This document shows, piece after piece, positions 25,484 through 34,256 of a stretch of 64,000 nt of DNA. Below the pieces are notes generated by a model, which was not told the DNA's origin, made no database searches, and was given only the letters and a program-made list of their open reading frames with translations. Each line of letters starts with the position of its first letter. The stretch's first letter is position 1. A program made the position numbers and the translations under genes. Source of the stretch: Anaerolineae bacterium (lineage in GTDB: Bacteria; Chloroflexota; Anaerolineae; Aggregatilineales; Phototrophicaceae); the NCBI GenBank assembly GCA_019912965.1, contig JAIOHM010000094.1, positions 24,250 through 88,249 of the forward strand, written 5' to 3'.

Positions 25484-27018
25484 CAGGCATTGGCTTCCGC
25501 AATCATGTCGTAAATGGGCAGCAGGGCTTGGTAGGACGCCTCGAAAATCGGGTGGATTTTGTCATAAGCAGCCTGTGCAACAGGGTTAGGCTGAATGGTT
25601 TCGGCAATATGATTCATCTGCTCGATGATCGAGAAATCTTTATATAGCCCTACCCCAACACCACCCGCGACTGCCGCGCCCATCGAAGTGGCTTCTTCCA
25701 GAATGCTCAAACGCTGCACAGGCATTCCGTAAACATCGGCCATGATGCGATTCCAAAAGCGGCCACGCGCCCCGCCGCCAATCACGCGCATGACGTCGAT
25801 ATGTGCGCCCTGTTTGGTGAAAGATTCGAGGATAACCCGCAGATTTAGGGTTATGCCTTCCAGCACCGCACGCACCATATCGGCACGGGTGTGACGGATC
25901 GTCAGGCCGATGAACGCCCCACGCGCACGGGGATTCCAACGTGGGCTGCGTTCACCCATCAAATACGGCAAATAGAGCAAGCCGTTCGCGCCGACTGGGG
26001 ATTTTTCCGCCCCCAAGTTGATAATCTCATAACTGCTGATGCCTAACGACTGCGCGGCCTGCACCTCTACAGGGCATAACTGGTCGCGCGTCCACTGATA
26101 CGATGCACCCGCAGCCTGCATCGTTCCGGTGGGCATGAACATTCCCGGCATGAGATGGGCAAAAGTAAAAGTACGCTGTTCGGGATCAAAAATCGGGCGA
26201 CTGCTGGAAATGGCAATCCATGAGGACGAACCAATGTAGTTATAAGCTGAACCTTCGGCAATCACACCTGCGCCAACCGCCGCACACGAACCATCGCCGC
26301 CACCGATCACCACAGGCGTTCCAGCGGGCAAACCGATTTCTGTGGCTACGGTGGGCAGCAATTCACCCACTACATCAATCGAGCGTTTGATTTCCGGCAG
26401 TTGATCGGGGTTGAGTTCCGCCGCCTGAATAATGGCTTCCGACCAGCCACCCGTTTCCAGATCGTAGAGATTCATGCTCGAACCATCGGACGGCTCGGTG
26501 ACAAACTTGCCCGTCAGCCGCGCCACGATGGAGTCTTTGGCGTGGACGAATTTATAAGTCGCTTTATAGGTATCCGGTTGATGGTCACGCAGCCAGAGCA
26601 CTTTGGCGAGGGAATAGGACGCACTCAGGCGGTGTCCGGTGATGCGGTAGACATCCTCCGGCGCGATGCGTTCGGCGACCCAATCTTGCTGGTCAACGGC
26701 GCGCTGGTCGGCCCAGATGATGGCGTTGCGTAAAGGGCGAGCGTCTTTGCCTATAGGAACGCAGCCCATCATCTGTCCGCTGAAGGTGATGCAAGCGATT
26801 TCTTCCGGGCGGACGCCAACGGTTTGTTGAAGCAGTTTTTGGGTGGAGGCGCAAACCGCCTGCCACCAATCTTCGGGATTCTGTTCTGCCCAACCGGTAA
26901 AGGCGTATTGGGTGTTATAGGCGTAAAAGGCGCTGCCGACTAACTTTCCATCGGCGTCATAGAGTGTCGCTTTATTCCCGGTCGTGCCGAGGTCATGGGC
27001 AAGAACATAGTTTTTCAT
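25483..27018 (-). CDS. FGGY-family carbohydrate kinase (xylulokinase-like)
   Basis: Cytoplasmic ATP-dependent sugar kinase of 511 residues. The N-terminal phosphate motif is LAHDLGTTGNKATLYDADG; the substrate loop TGWAEQNPEDWWQA matches XylB; catalytic IIWADQRA is in place of the usual WND/E; VIGGGDGSCAAVGAGVI binds nucleotide and IGGGARGRFWNRIMADVYG is the C-terminal FGGY signature. ATG 27018 is preferred over a TTG three bases earlier. XylB-like kinases act on xylulose or other ketoses and polyols; here the neighbours (isomerase, dehydrogenase, hydrolase) do not tell which. ATGA overlap with the PTE-like gene. Confidence 0.93.
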   Translation of the reverse strand: MKNYVLAHDLGTTGNKATLYDADGKLVGSAFYAYNTQYAFTGWAEQNPEDWWQAVCASTQKLLQQTVGVRPEEIACITFSGQMMGCVPIGKDARPLRNAIIWADQRAVDQQDWVAERIAPEDVYRITGHRLSASYSLAKVLWLRDHQPDTYKATYKFVHAKDSIVARLTGKFVTEPSDGSSMNLYDLETGGWSEAIIQAAELNPDQLPEIKRSIDVVGELLPTVATEIGLPAGTPVVIGGGDGSCAAVGAGVIAEGSAYNYIGSSSWIAISSSRPIFDPEQRTFTFAHLMPGMFMPTGTMQAAGASYQWTRDQLCPVEVQAAQSLGISSYEIINLGAEKSPVGANGLLYLPYLMGERSPRWNPRARGAFIGLTIRHTRADMVRAVLEGITLNLRVILESFTKQGAHIDVMRVIGGGARGRFWNRIMADVYGMPVQRLSILEEATSMGAAVAGGVGVGLYKDFSIIEQMNHIAETIQPNPVAQAAYDKIHPIFEASYQALLPIYDMIAEANA

Positions 27019-27083
27019 CAATAATTTCCCTGATTGAACCTCTTACCTTTTATAAGAGATTGAATTTAAGTTCGCTGTGTGAA

Positions 27084-27308
27084 TTATTCCATCACACGTG
27101 TATGAGTAATCTCGTTGCTGTTGATGCGACGAACCTGTTCCGGCGAAACTGGCACAACCGCGACTGTGTCGCCATCAAAATTGAAAAACTCCAATGTGTA
27201 CTGTTTCCCGTTGGGCGTAATATCAACTACTGTGCCAACATCCCCTGCTATGAGATGATGTTCAGTTAAATCAACAGTCAATGCAACTTGATCGAATTCT
27301 TCTATCAT
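27084..27308 (-). CDS. DUF4926-like small protein
   Basis: A 74-residue beta-rich protein: EEFDQVALTVDLTEHHLIAGDVGTVVDITPNGKQYTLEFF resembles the small DUF4926 family (an SH3-like barrel with GDVGTVV). Encoded in overlap with the DUF6883 gene upstream (TGATG), so the two are made together. Partner function is unproven; as a pair they may be a toxin-antitoxin or toxin-immunity system. Confidence 0.75.
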   Translation of the reverse strand: MIEEFDQVALTVDLTEHHLIAGDVGTVVDITPNGKQYTLEFFNFDGDTVAVVPVSPEQVRRINSNEITHTRVME

Positions 27309-27661
27309 CACTTATCCTCCTGCGTTCGTTTCAGCGGATAGGCTGTAATCAAACGTGGCACTTCACTATCCGTATCAATCGCCCACACTGAACGAACCAA
27401 CGGATTTCGACCATCTGGGGTTGTCAAATTTCCTTCAACAGCATAATGGATTCCCTCTGGTGTCGTCAAAGTGCTGGCAACATTATTTTCAAGGGCATGT
27501 TGTTCTAAGGCTTGAGCAAACGATTCCCATTCTGATTTTGAAAAACCAAAACGCTGGAAAAAAGTGGCTTTATCTTTCCCGGTCGGATGTGCATCATTGA
27601 GTAAATATTTCACAATTTTTGCTTCTGGAACAACAGCTTGAGCATAGTTGGGCAGTTTCAT
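27308..27661 (-). CDS. DUF6883-like protein
   Basis: A 117-residue protein of the DUF6883 type: LPNYAQAVVPEAKIVKYLLNDAHPTGKDKATFFQRFGFSKSEW is the family's opening (K-Y-L-L-N, then HP-GK-KA-F), ending VRSVWAIDTDSEVPRLITAYPL. DUF6883 domains also occur at the C termini of polymorphic toxins. The gene overlaps the DUF4926 start. Both sit inside a sugar operon with which they have no evident link. Confidence 0.8.
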   Translation of the reverse strand: MKLPNYAQAVVPEAKIVKYLLNDAHPTGKDKATFFQRFGFSKSEWESFAQALEQHALENNVASTLTTPEGIHYAVEGNLTTPDGRNPLVRSVWAIDTDSEVPRLITAYPLKRTQEDK

Positions 27662-27704
27662 ATGAATATGCCGCTCTCAAAATAACCCAGATAAACCTAA
27701 AAGC

Positions 27705-28346
27705 TTATTTATTGGACTTTAGTTTTTCCTCACATCTTTCTATCCGTTTAAGCCAATCTCCAGACCAACCTTGTTTGTAAGCATCTTTTGAAAGCTTGAT
27801 GGCTTCTTTATAATCTTTCTGTTTTTCCAGAATTATTGCTAATTGGTTAAAGCCAGTGTGTTGAGGGAGAGGGCGATTTGGAAATTCCTTTTTCCATTCT
27901 TTCGCCACCTTTGGCGCTATCGCTATTTGACATTTACAAGCATCTATTGCCTTATCAAGCGCACCAGAAATCTTATCACGATCATGATAGTAAAATTCAA
28001 TCATCCAACGGTAGGTAAAATGAAGCCCGTTCACATCGTTTTTTCTGATAGCTTCCTTCTCTGCTTTTTCAAGCACGCGTAATGCCAATGAACTGTTGTC
28101 TTTTAAGAAACTGGATAATCCACTTAAGAACATTGATGAACTTGGACTGGAAACTGAGGTTATTTTTCTTTCCGTAAGTGTGCCTTCAAGTTCCCCTACA
28201 CCTTCTGCTCCACCACCAAAAGGTCTATATTTAGATTCCACATATTTGCGTTCCTCATCTGTAAAAGCAGAGAGGTACCAATCCTGAAGCTTATAGTAGC
28301 CTATAAGCCCGTGAATCTTTGGTTTACGCAAACCGAAGAAAAACAT
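27705..28346 (-). CDS. TPR-like hypothetical protein, AT-rich
   Basis: A 213-residue Lys/Asn-rich soluble protein. It contains helix pairs of the tetratricopeptide type (SLALRVLEKAEKEAIRKND, FNQLAIILEKQKDYKEAIKLSKDAYKQGW). I recognise no named family. The ATG starts one base after the stop of the cupin isomerase and uses a GGAG ribosome site in that gene's end, so translation is coupled. Base composition is more AT-rich than the flanking sugar genes, which suggests a later arrival. Confidence 0.65.
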   Translation of the reverse strand: MFFFGLRKPKIHGLIGYYKLQDWYLSAFTDEERKYVESKYRPFGGGAEGVGELEGTLTERKITSVSSPSSSMFLSGLSSFLKDNSSLALRVLEKAEKEAIRKNDVNGLHFTYRWMIEFYYHDRDKISGALDKAIDACKCQIAIAPKVAKEWKKEFPNRPLPQHTGFNQLAIILEKQKDYKEAIKLSKDAYKQGWSGDWLKRIERCEEKLKSNK

Positions 28347-28347
28347 G

Positions 28348-28926
28348 TTAGGTTCTCCACTTTGGATTGGCTACCAGTTCAGGTTTGCCAGCGCGTTCGA
28401 CCATGATCTGAGCAAAGCCCTTTTCGGCTATACTGGCATAGTCATAACCCGCATCGGCTGGATAACAAGCGAAAAAGACAAAATTTTCCGTCCCGACGTT
28501 GATGGTGCGGTGTCCCCAATAAGGCGGCACATAAGCGGCTGTTCCGGGAAGCATTCGCAGAGCATGGACTTCGCCCGCCGGGGTTTGCAAGAGCAAATAG
28601 CCCTCGCCCAGCAAACCGAGATAAAGTTCGGCGCGGTCGCCAATGGCGTGATAATGCCCTTTGGTGAAGAAATATTCGTCACCGACTTTGCCGGGGTAAA
28701 TCACGGTGGTCGAGTAACGCAGATGACCTTCTACAACTGGATTTTCGGTGGCTTCGTAGACTTCGTACAAAATCGGGTTTTCCGCCAGCAAAGCTGATTC
28801 TGCTGCGCTATCGGCGAATAAGCCTTGCAGATCACTTAAGTGACGGGTTTGTACGATGGGGGCATTGGGAATTATCCCGTTTTGCAAATTCACATCAATG
28901 GTAAACGGCATCATAAATTCAACCAT
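28348..28926 (-). CDS. Cupin-type (archaeal) glucose-6-phosphate isomerase
   Basis: Metal-dependent phosphoglucose isomerase of 192 residues with the cupin motif GHYHAIGDRAELYLGLLGEG (HxH, then Glu six residues later) and a distal His in VPPYWGHRTINVG; LRYSTTVIYPGKVGDEYFFTKGHYHA is the family signature. It interconverts aldose and ketose 6-phosphates. In this arm it could isomerise the phosphorylated product of the FGGY kinase. ATG 28926 or 28914. Confidence 0.92.
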   Translation of the reverse strand: MVEFMMPFTIDVNLQNGIIPNAPIVQTRHLSDLQGLFADSAAESALLAENPILYEVYEATENPVVEGHLRYSTTVIYPGKVGDEYFFTKGHYHAIGDRAELYLGLLGEGYLLLQTPAGEVHALRMLPGTAAYVPPYWGHRTINVGTENFVFFACYPADAGYDYASIAEKGFAQIMVERAGKPELVANPKWRT

Positions 28927-28935
28927 GTTTATCTC

Positions 28936-29898
28936 TCACTTTTTCAATAGGTCTCTGTTCACAATATTGGGGCAATCATCGCCCTGCAAAACCGCCACCA
29001 AATTCTGCGCCGCCATGAGGCTCATCGCTAATGATGCCTCACGGGTCGTTGCGCCAATGTGCGGGGTAGCAATAAAGTTATCCAACGTGAGCAGCGGACT
29101 GCCCGTTGGCGGTTCGTTGACGAAAGCATCCGCCGCTGCGCCGCTCAATTTTCCCGATTTGAGCGCATCATATAAGGCGGTTTCATCCACCAGTCCACCG
29201 CGCGCCGTGTTGATGAGATACGCGCCTTTTTTCATGTGCTCCAACCGTTCTGCATTAATGAGGTTCGCAGTGTCGGGTGTCAGCGCCGAATGGAGTGTAA
29301 CCACATCCGCACGGGCAAGCAACGACTCCAAATCTGACCGTTCTGCGCCGGGAACATCCTGCGTCCAGAAGGGATCATAAGCCAGAATGGTCATACCTAG
29401 CGCAGCGGCTTTTACACCTACAGCACGACCAATCGCACCAAAGCCGATAACACCCAACGTTTTGCCGGAAAGTTCCCATCCGGTTGGGCGTTTGGTTTCG
29501 CCTGTTCGCATGGCCTGTGCTACCAGTGGAATACTCCGTGCCAAAGCGAAGATCAGGCCAATGGTCAGTTCAGCTACGGCACTGCCATTTGTGCCCGGTG
29601 TGGTGGTCACAGCAATATTTTTACGCGCTGCCGCCTTCAAATCAACTTCATCAAGACCGACGCCCTGCCGGGAAATCACCCGCAGTTTATCGGCCTTTTC
29701 GACCACGGAAGCATCACAAGAATCCAGCCCCAAAATCGCGCCATCATAACCGGGAATCAATTCACCCAGTTCTGCCGTGCTCATGGGATGTTGCGGGGCA
29801 CGTAAATCAACATTGCAATCGTTATCGCGCAAATAGTCATGATGCGGGCCGGGGGTATTGGCGAACGAACGAGCTGTCACCAGAATATGAAATGTCAT
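28936..29898 (-). CDS. D-2-hydroxyacid dehydrogenase (SerA-like)
   Basis: NAD(P)-dependent 2-hydroxyacid dehydrogenase of 320 residues: substrate domain with VISRQGVGLDEVDLKAA, cofactor loop LGVIGFGAIGRAVG, arginine loop in INTARGGLVDE, Glu/His pair in FVNEPPTGSPL and IATPHIGATTREA. Close in look to D-3-phosphoglycerate dehydrogenase but without the C-terminal ACT domain. As the first gene of the catabolic arm it may oxidise or reduce a sugar-acid phosphate (like 4-phosphoerythronate dehydrogenase). The start at 29898 (MTFHILVTA) is chosen over upstream TTG/GTG. Confidence 0.9.
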   Translation of the reverse strand: MTFHILVTARSFANTPGPHHDYLRDNDCNVDLRAPQHPMSTAELGELIPGYDGAILGLDSCDASVVEKADKLRVISRQGVGLDEVDLKAAARKNIAVTTTPGTNGSAVAELTIGLIFALARSIPLVAQAMRTGETKRPTGWELSGKTLGVIGFGAIGRAVGVKAAALGMTILAYDPFWTQDVPGAERSDLESLLARADVVTLHSALTPDTANLINAERLEHMKKGAYLINTARGGLVDETALYDALKSGKLSGAAADAFVNEPPTGSPLLTLDNFIATPHIGATTREASLAMSLMAAQNLVAVLQGDDCPNIVNRDLLKK

Positions 29899-30200
29899 AA
29901 AAAGCCTATCACTCGAAAGTAAACAACACCTCAAGAATTACATCTTTTTGTGAAAGTTGCCAATACAGGGTAGTTGACACCTTAAGAATATTTAACTAGA
30001 ATTACACTTGAGGCGAGAAAACGATTTCTCAATTCGGTAGCAACTGACAACTTTTCGTACAATACAGCCAAATTTGTTACACTTCGCAAACAATCAGTGC
30101 TAAACTAGCACCCAAACGAAAGGAGACGAACGGCAAAAATCAGCCTGTACAAAATCCAAATAGCCCTGTTTTGTACTATTATTTGATGAGGACAGAAAAC
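29899..30200. promoter_or_regulatory. Divergent promoter region of the sugar locus with direct repeats
   Basis: This 302-bp region separates the catabolic arm from the transporter genes. It holds a strong plus-strand promoter (29974-30002), 13-bp direct repeats ACACCTYAAGAAT at 29926 and 29977 (51 bp apart) and a related CTTGAGG at about 30006. The repeats could be operator sites for an unlinked regulator. No regulator gene is in the locus. Confidence 0.5.
29974..30002 (+). promoter_or_regulatory. Sigma-70-type promoter for the sugar transporter
   Basis: TTGACA (29974-29979), 17 bases, TAGAAT (29997-30002). The 13-bp repeat at 29977 overlaps the -35 box, so a repressor there could block it. 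The resulting leader would be about 190 nt. Confidence 0.7.
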
Positions 30201-31676
30201 ATGAAGAAGATTCTACTTGTAGCGGTTTTAACACTCCTCGTACTCAGCCTCGTACCCGTCGTCGCACAAGATCAGCCGTTCGCTGGACAAAAAGTTGTTG
30301 TTGTCACCCAAGAAGGTTCGGCCATTGGCGGCCCGGCAGAAAAATATGGCGCGGAATGGGCAGCCCTAACGGGCGCAACGGTTGAAGTACAACGTTTCGC
30401 CTTCTCCGATCTGTTCCCCAAAATCATCAACGCGCTGCAAACTGGCACGGGCGAATTTGACGTGCTGATTTATGCCGGTGACTGGATGGGGGATATCGCA
30501 GGCGGCGGCTATGTGCTGCCGATTCCCGATGATGTGAAGGATGCAATCGAATGGGACGACATCCTGCCACTGTATCGTGAACGTATCGCTAACTGGGGCG
30601 GAGTCACCTATGCTGTGCCCTTCGATGGCGACAGCCATATGATGTACTACCGCAAAGACCTTGTTAGCCCCGAATCACCATTTGCGGCTGAGTTCGAAGC
30701 AGCCTACGGCTTCCCACTGGATGAGCCAAAAACCTGGACAGAATACAAGGCAATTGCTGAATTCTTCCAGGGTAAGGAAGTCGATACCGCTGGCGTGGTT
30801 GCCCCGATTTACGGAACGGCTGAAGCCCTGCGTAAGAAGGCTCAGAGCTTCTGGTTCCTGATGACCCGCGCGGGTGGTTATGCCAAGATTCCGGGCGATC
30901 CGTACTTCTTCTTTGACGAAAACATGACCCCGCTGGTCAACACCCCCGGTTGGGTACAGGGTCTACAGGACTGGATCGACATTTACAACTGCTGCGCTTC
31001 GCCCGATATGATTAACTTCGACGTGGTCAATGTGCGCGCGGTCTTCCCGGCGGGGCAGTCGGTCTTCGGTCTGGATTGGGGCGATGTTGGCCCGATCACC
31101 GTTGACCCGAATGCTTCGGTTGTGCAAGGTCTGGCGGGCTTCGGCGCGCTGCCCGGCGCAGAACGCTACTGGGATCGCGCCAGCGGCGCATGGGTGGACG
31201 CTGAAGATGGTGTCAACGAAGCGCCTTTCATCGCCTTCGGTGGCTGGGTCATCTCGGTAGCAGCCGATAGCGATGTTACAGATGCTGCTTTCGATTACAT
31301 CAAGTACCTGTCCAATAAAGACCTGGCAGGTGTACTGGCAACTACAGGCGGCACAGGCGTAAATCCGCTGCGCCAGAGCCAATTCGACAACCTTGACCTA
31401 TGGACGGGAGCTGGTTTCGATCAAGCATCGGCTGAAGATTACCTCGGTGCCATCCTCGACACGATCAATGACCCGAACGCGATTGTTGACCTGCGTATCC
31501 CCGGTGCGTTTGAATACTTCGATGCGCTGGATGCGGGCATCGCAAAAGCCATCACGGGTGAAGCCACTGCACAGGCAGCATTGGACGAAGTTGTCGCCAC
31601 CTGGGATGCCATCACAGAACGTTTGGGACGCGAGAACCAGTTGAAACTGTACAAGGAATCGCTGGGAATCGAATAA
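30201..31676 (+). CDS. CUT1-type sugar ABC transporter substrate-binding protein
   Basis: A 491-residue extracytoplasmic solute-binding protein with a signal peptide (MKKILLVAVLTLLVLSLVP, cleavage near VAQDQ). No lipobox. Family signatures are VTQEGSAIGGPAEKYGAEWAALTGATVEVQRFAFSDLFPKI, GTGEFDVLIYAGDWMGDIA and GVTYAVPFDGDSHMMYYRKDL. Residues near the ligand cleft are rich in Trp/Tyr, as in saccharide binders. ATG 30201 has GAGGAC upstream. A hairpin separates it from the permeases. Confidence 0.92.
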   Translation: MKKILLVAVLTLLVLSLVPVVAQDQPFAGQKVVVVTQEGSAIGGPAEKYGAEWAALTGATVEVQRFAFSDLFPKIINALQTGTGEFDVLIYAGDWMGDIAGGGYVLPIPDDVKDAIEWDDILPLYRERIANWGGVTYAVPFDGDSHMMYYRKDLVSPESPFAAEFEAAYGFPLDEPKTWTEYKAIAEFFQGKEVDTAGVVAPIYGTAEALRKKAQSFWFLMTRAGGYAKIPGDPYFFFDENMTPLVNTPGWVQGLQDWIDIYNCCASPDMINFDVVNVRAVFPAGQSVFGLDWGDVGPITVDPNASVVQGLAGFGALPGAERYWDRASGAWVDAEDGVNEAPFIAFGGWVISVAADSDVTDAAFDYIKYLSNKDLAGVLATTGGTGVNPLRQSQFDNLDLWTGAGFDQASAEDYLGAILDTINDPNAIVDLRIPGAFEYFDALDAGIAKAITGEATAQAALDEVVATWDAITERLGRENQLKLYKESLGIE

Positions 31677-31725
31677 CTTCGGATATGTTGTGAAAGCAAC
31701 GATGGATCGGCATAATTAAAATTGG

Positions 31726-31753
31726 TAGGGGCGTCTCATGCGGGACGCCCCTA
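31726..31753. repeat. Perfect 10-bp hairpin between binding protein and permease genes (REP-like)
   Basis: TAGGGGCGTC/GACGCCCCTA with an eight-base loop, 49 bp after the binding-protein stop. It is followed by no T-run, so it more likely stabilises the upstream mRNA and partially blocks read-through. Same TAGGGGC core as at 57627. Confidence 0.75.
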
Positions 31754-31804
31754 TTGACATAAAAAATTAGTCGCTTGAACTACTGTTTTTTGAGGCATAT
31801 CATT

Positions 31805-32827
31805 TTGGCGAACTTATCAAGCATCAAACCGCTCACCCCGATCATCGAAAATGATCAGGAATCGCGCGAAGATCGGATTTTCAAACGGGTTTTCCTCTCG
31901 CCCGCTGTCGCTATCCTACTGATCTTTTCGATTTTCCCGTTAATCTGGTCATTGGGCGTGAGCGTGACCACCTGCCAGCGCAGCGTCAGCCAAAACGACG
32001 CACCCAGCGGCTTTAACCTCGGCAATGTATTATGCATGGGAAATCCAGCCGAAATCTCGCTGGACAATTATGCCCGCATTCCTTCAGATGGTCGCCTATT
32101 GAACGCCGCTAAAAACACGCTGTTTTATGTGCTGATTGGCGTTAGCATCCAGTACGCGATAGGGCTTCTGCTGGCAACACTGCTCAATCAGCAGTTTGCC
32201 GGACGCGGTTTCTTCCGGCTGGTATTTTTGCTGCCTATGATGATTACCCCGGTAGCGGCGGGTTATGCCGGGCGCATGATGTTCGACTCTGGCATATCGC
32301 CGCTGGCACAGTTCCAGCGCACGATCAGCACTTTTCTCACCAATCTGATCGGGCAGGATATTAAAATCGCTGTCCCGTGGCTGACGGACACCAGTGTTGC
32401 GCCGTTTACGATCCTCTTGATCGACTCGTGGCAGTGGATACCGTTTATGACGCTGCTGCTGCTGGCTGGATTGCAGGCGATCCCGGACGAAATTTATGAG
32501 GCGGCGCGGGTGGATGGGGCGAATGCGCGGCAGTTATTCTGGCGCATCACCTTCCCGATTCTGTTGCCCATTTCGCTGACAGCAGTTTTGATTCGCAGTC
32601 TGGAGATGTTCAAGATTGTGGACATCATCAATGTGGTGACGGGCGGCGGCCCCGGCAGTGCGACCGAATCGCTGGTGATGTATGTATTTGATACCGCGCT
32701 CAGTTACGGCAATTACAGTTATGCAGCAGCTATCGGTTATGTACTGCTCATCCTGGTCATTGTCTTTGCGACCGTCTTCCTGACGCTTTCGCGACGGTTG
32801 ATGCGCCAACAGTTGGGGGTTGGATGA
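31805..32827 (+). CDS. CUT1-type sugar ABC transporter permease 1
   Basis: Membrane permease of 340 residues with six hydrophobic segments and the EAA loop [27 protein letters not shown]. The cytoplasmic N terminus is unusually long and acidic (about 25 residues before the first helix). Start TTG 31805 is supported by TGAGGC upstream and reads LANLSSIKP; a TTG at 31775 is less well placed. The stop overlaps the next permease start (ATGATGA). Confidence 0.9.
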   Translation: MANLSSIKPLTPIIENDQESREDRIFKRVFLSPAVAILLIFSIFPLIWSLGVSVTTCQRSVSQNDAPSGFNLGNVLCMGNPAEISLDNYARIPSDGRLLNAAKNTLFYVLIGVSIQYAIGLLLATLLNQQFAGRGFFRLVFLLPMMITPVAAGYAGRMMFDSGISPLAQFQRTISTFLTNLIGQDIKIAVPWLTDTSVAPFTILLIDSWQWIPFMTLLLLAGLQAIPDEIYEAARVDGANARQLFWRITFPILLPISLTAVLIRSLEMFKIVDIINVVTGGGPGSATESLVMYVFDTALSYGNYSYAAAIGYVLLILVIVFATVFLTLSRRLMRQQLGVG

Positions 32828-33687
32828 TGAAAAAGCGCAGCCTGCTCGCAACTATTGGCCTATACTTTGTTTTGATTGTATGGGCGTTCATCTGCCTGTT
32901 CCCGTTCTACTGGATGATTACCACTTCATTTAAGCGCCCGCTGGATGTCAACCGTGTACCGCGTTACATCCCGTTTGTGGATTACCAACCGACGGGCGAC
33001 CATTGGAAATTCCTGCTGGTGGATGAGCAAGCCAAAACCGTGCGCTACTTCCGCAACAGTGTAATCGCTGCAACTGCCTCCTGTGCGATTGCGGTGGTAG
33101 TCGGTTCAATGGCCGGATACGGACTGTCGCGTTTCCGTTATTATTGGGCGCGGTTGGGTTGGCGAAACGACAACATCGCCTTCTGGATTATCTCGCAGCG
33201 GTTTTTACCCCCGGCGGTGGTGGTCATCCCGTTTCTGCTGTTCTTTAACTTTTTGGGTTTAATTGATAAACATGCAGGATTAATTTTGGCGTACTCGGTT
33301 TTCAACCTGCCGTTCGCCGTATGGATTATGCGCGATTTCTTTAACAGTCTGCCGATTGACCTGGAAGAAAGTGCTCGTGTGGACGGTGCGACTCGCTGGC
33401 AAACGTTCGTGAAGATTGTACTGCCCCTCAGTGCTCCGGGTCTGGTGACAGTGGCACTGTTCTCGTTTATCTTCGCCTGGAATGAGTATCTATTCTCGCT
33501 GATGTTGACCAACTTCGACGCGATCACCATGCCCGTCTATCTAGCAGGCATGAAGAGTACAAAAGGCATCGAGTGGTGGTACATGTCGGCGCTGACGCTG
33601 ATTATGGTTTCGCCAGTGCTGTTGATCGGTCTATTCTTGCAGCGCTACATCACGCGCGGTCTGGTCGCTGGGGCGTTGAAGGGCTAG
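32824..33687 (+). CDS. CUT1-type sugar ABC transporter permease 2
   Basis: Second permease of 287 residues, six membrane segments, EAA loop [27 protein letters not shown] and the typical start [23 protein letters not shown]. Translationally coupled to permease 1. No ATP-binding gene follows; the next gene is on the other strand and begins two bases away, so the ATPase must come from elsewhere. Confidence 0.93.
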   Translation: MMKKRSLLATIGLYFVLIVWAFICLFPFYWMITTSFKRPLDVNRVPRYIPFVDYQPTGDHWKFLLVDEQAKTVRYFRNSVIAATASCAIAVVVGSMAGYGLSRFRYYWARLGWRNDNIAFWIISQRFLPPAVVVIPFLLFFNFLGLIDKHAGLILAYSVFNLPFAVWIMRDFFNSLPIDLEESARVDGATRWQTFVKIVLPLSAPGLVTVALFSFIFAWNEYLFSLMLTNFDAITMPVYLAGMKSTKGIEWWYMSALTLIMVSPVLLIGLFLQRYITRGLVAGALKG

Positions 33688-33689
33688 AT

Positions 33690-34256
33690 TTACTCTAAAT
33701 TGGCGTGGCGGGCAAACATCTGCTCGCCACTTTGCCCCAATTCGCGCATCAACAAAATCGCCGTCATGTCGAGTGTCAAGGCAAGGGACTGCTCAAACAG
33801 ATTCGCCATCGGTTGCACCGAAGCTGGCTGTCCGGTCGATTCATCTTTGACGCTGGGGGCGGGAATTTGAACGATCACATCAGCGATCTCCCCAATTGGT
33901 GAGGTTGAAAAAGCAGTCACCAGCGCAATTTTAGCGCCTAAACCTTTTGCTTTGGTCGCGTGCTGCAACAGAGTCGCCGTCTGCCCGGAACCAGAGGCAA
34001 TGACCAGCAAATCCCCGTTCTGAATTGCGGGAGTGGTGACATCATCCACCACATGAACAGGCATCCCTAGATGCATCAGGCGCATGGCAAAGGCGCGAAT
34101 ATATAAACCGGAACGCCCACGCCCCGCTGCAAAGATACGCGGTGCGGCTAAAAGTGTTTCCCGGAAGGTTTGAAGTTGGGCAGGCGAAATTGCCCGCAGC
34201 GTCCGAGCCAGTTCGTCCAGAACACCTTCCAGCAGTTGGGGATAGGAATCGGTCAT
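33690..34256 (-). CDS. hxlB: 6-phospho-3-hexuloisomerase
   Basis: SIS-domain isomerase of 188 residues converting D-arabino-3-hexulose 6-phosphate to fructose 6-phosphate. The motifs are FAAGRGRSGLYIRAFAMRLMHLGMPVHVVDD, LLVIASGSGQTATLL and the PHI-specific C terminus EQMFARHANLE. Its ATG overlaps the hexulose-phosphate synthase stop (ATGA). Completes the ribulose-monophosphate couple with HxlA. Confidence 0.95.
   Translation of the reverse strand: MTDSYPQLLEGVLDELARTLRAISPAQLQTFRETLLAAPRIFAAGRGRSGLYIRAFAMRLMHLGMPVHVVDDVTTPAIQNGDLLVIASGSGQTATLLQHATKAKGLGAKIALVTAFSTSPIGEIADVIVQIPAPSVKDESTGQPASVQPMANLFEQSLALTLDMTAILLMRELGQSGEQMFARHANLE

Noticed and set aside
27038..27060. CTCTTACCTTTTATAAGAG hairpin as an IS end
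   Set aside because: Only a 6-bp stem, no transposase and no matching copy at the other side of the accessory genes.
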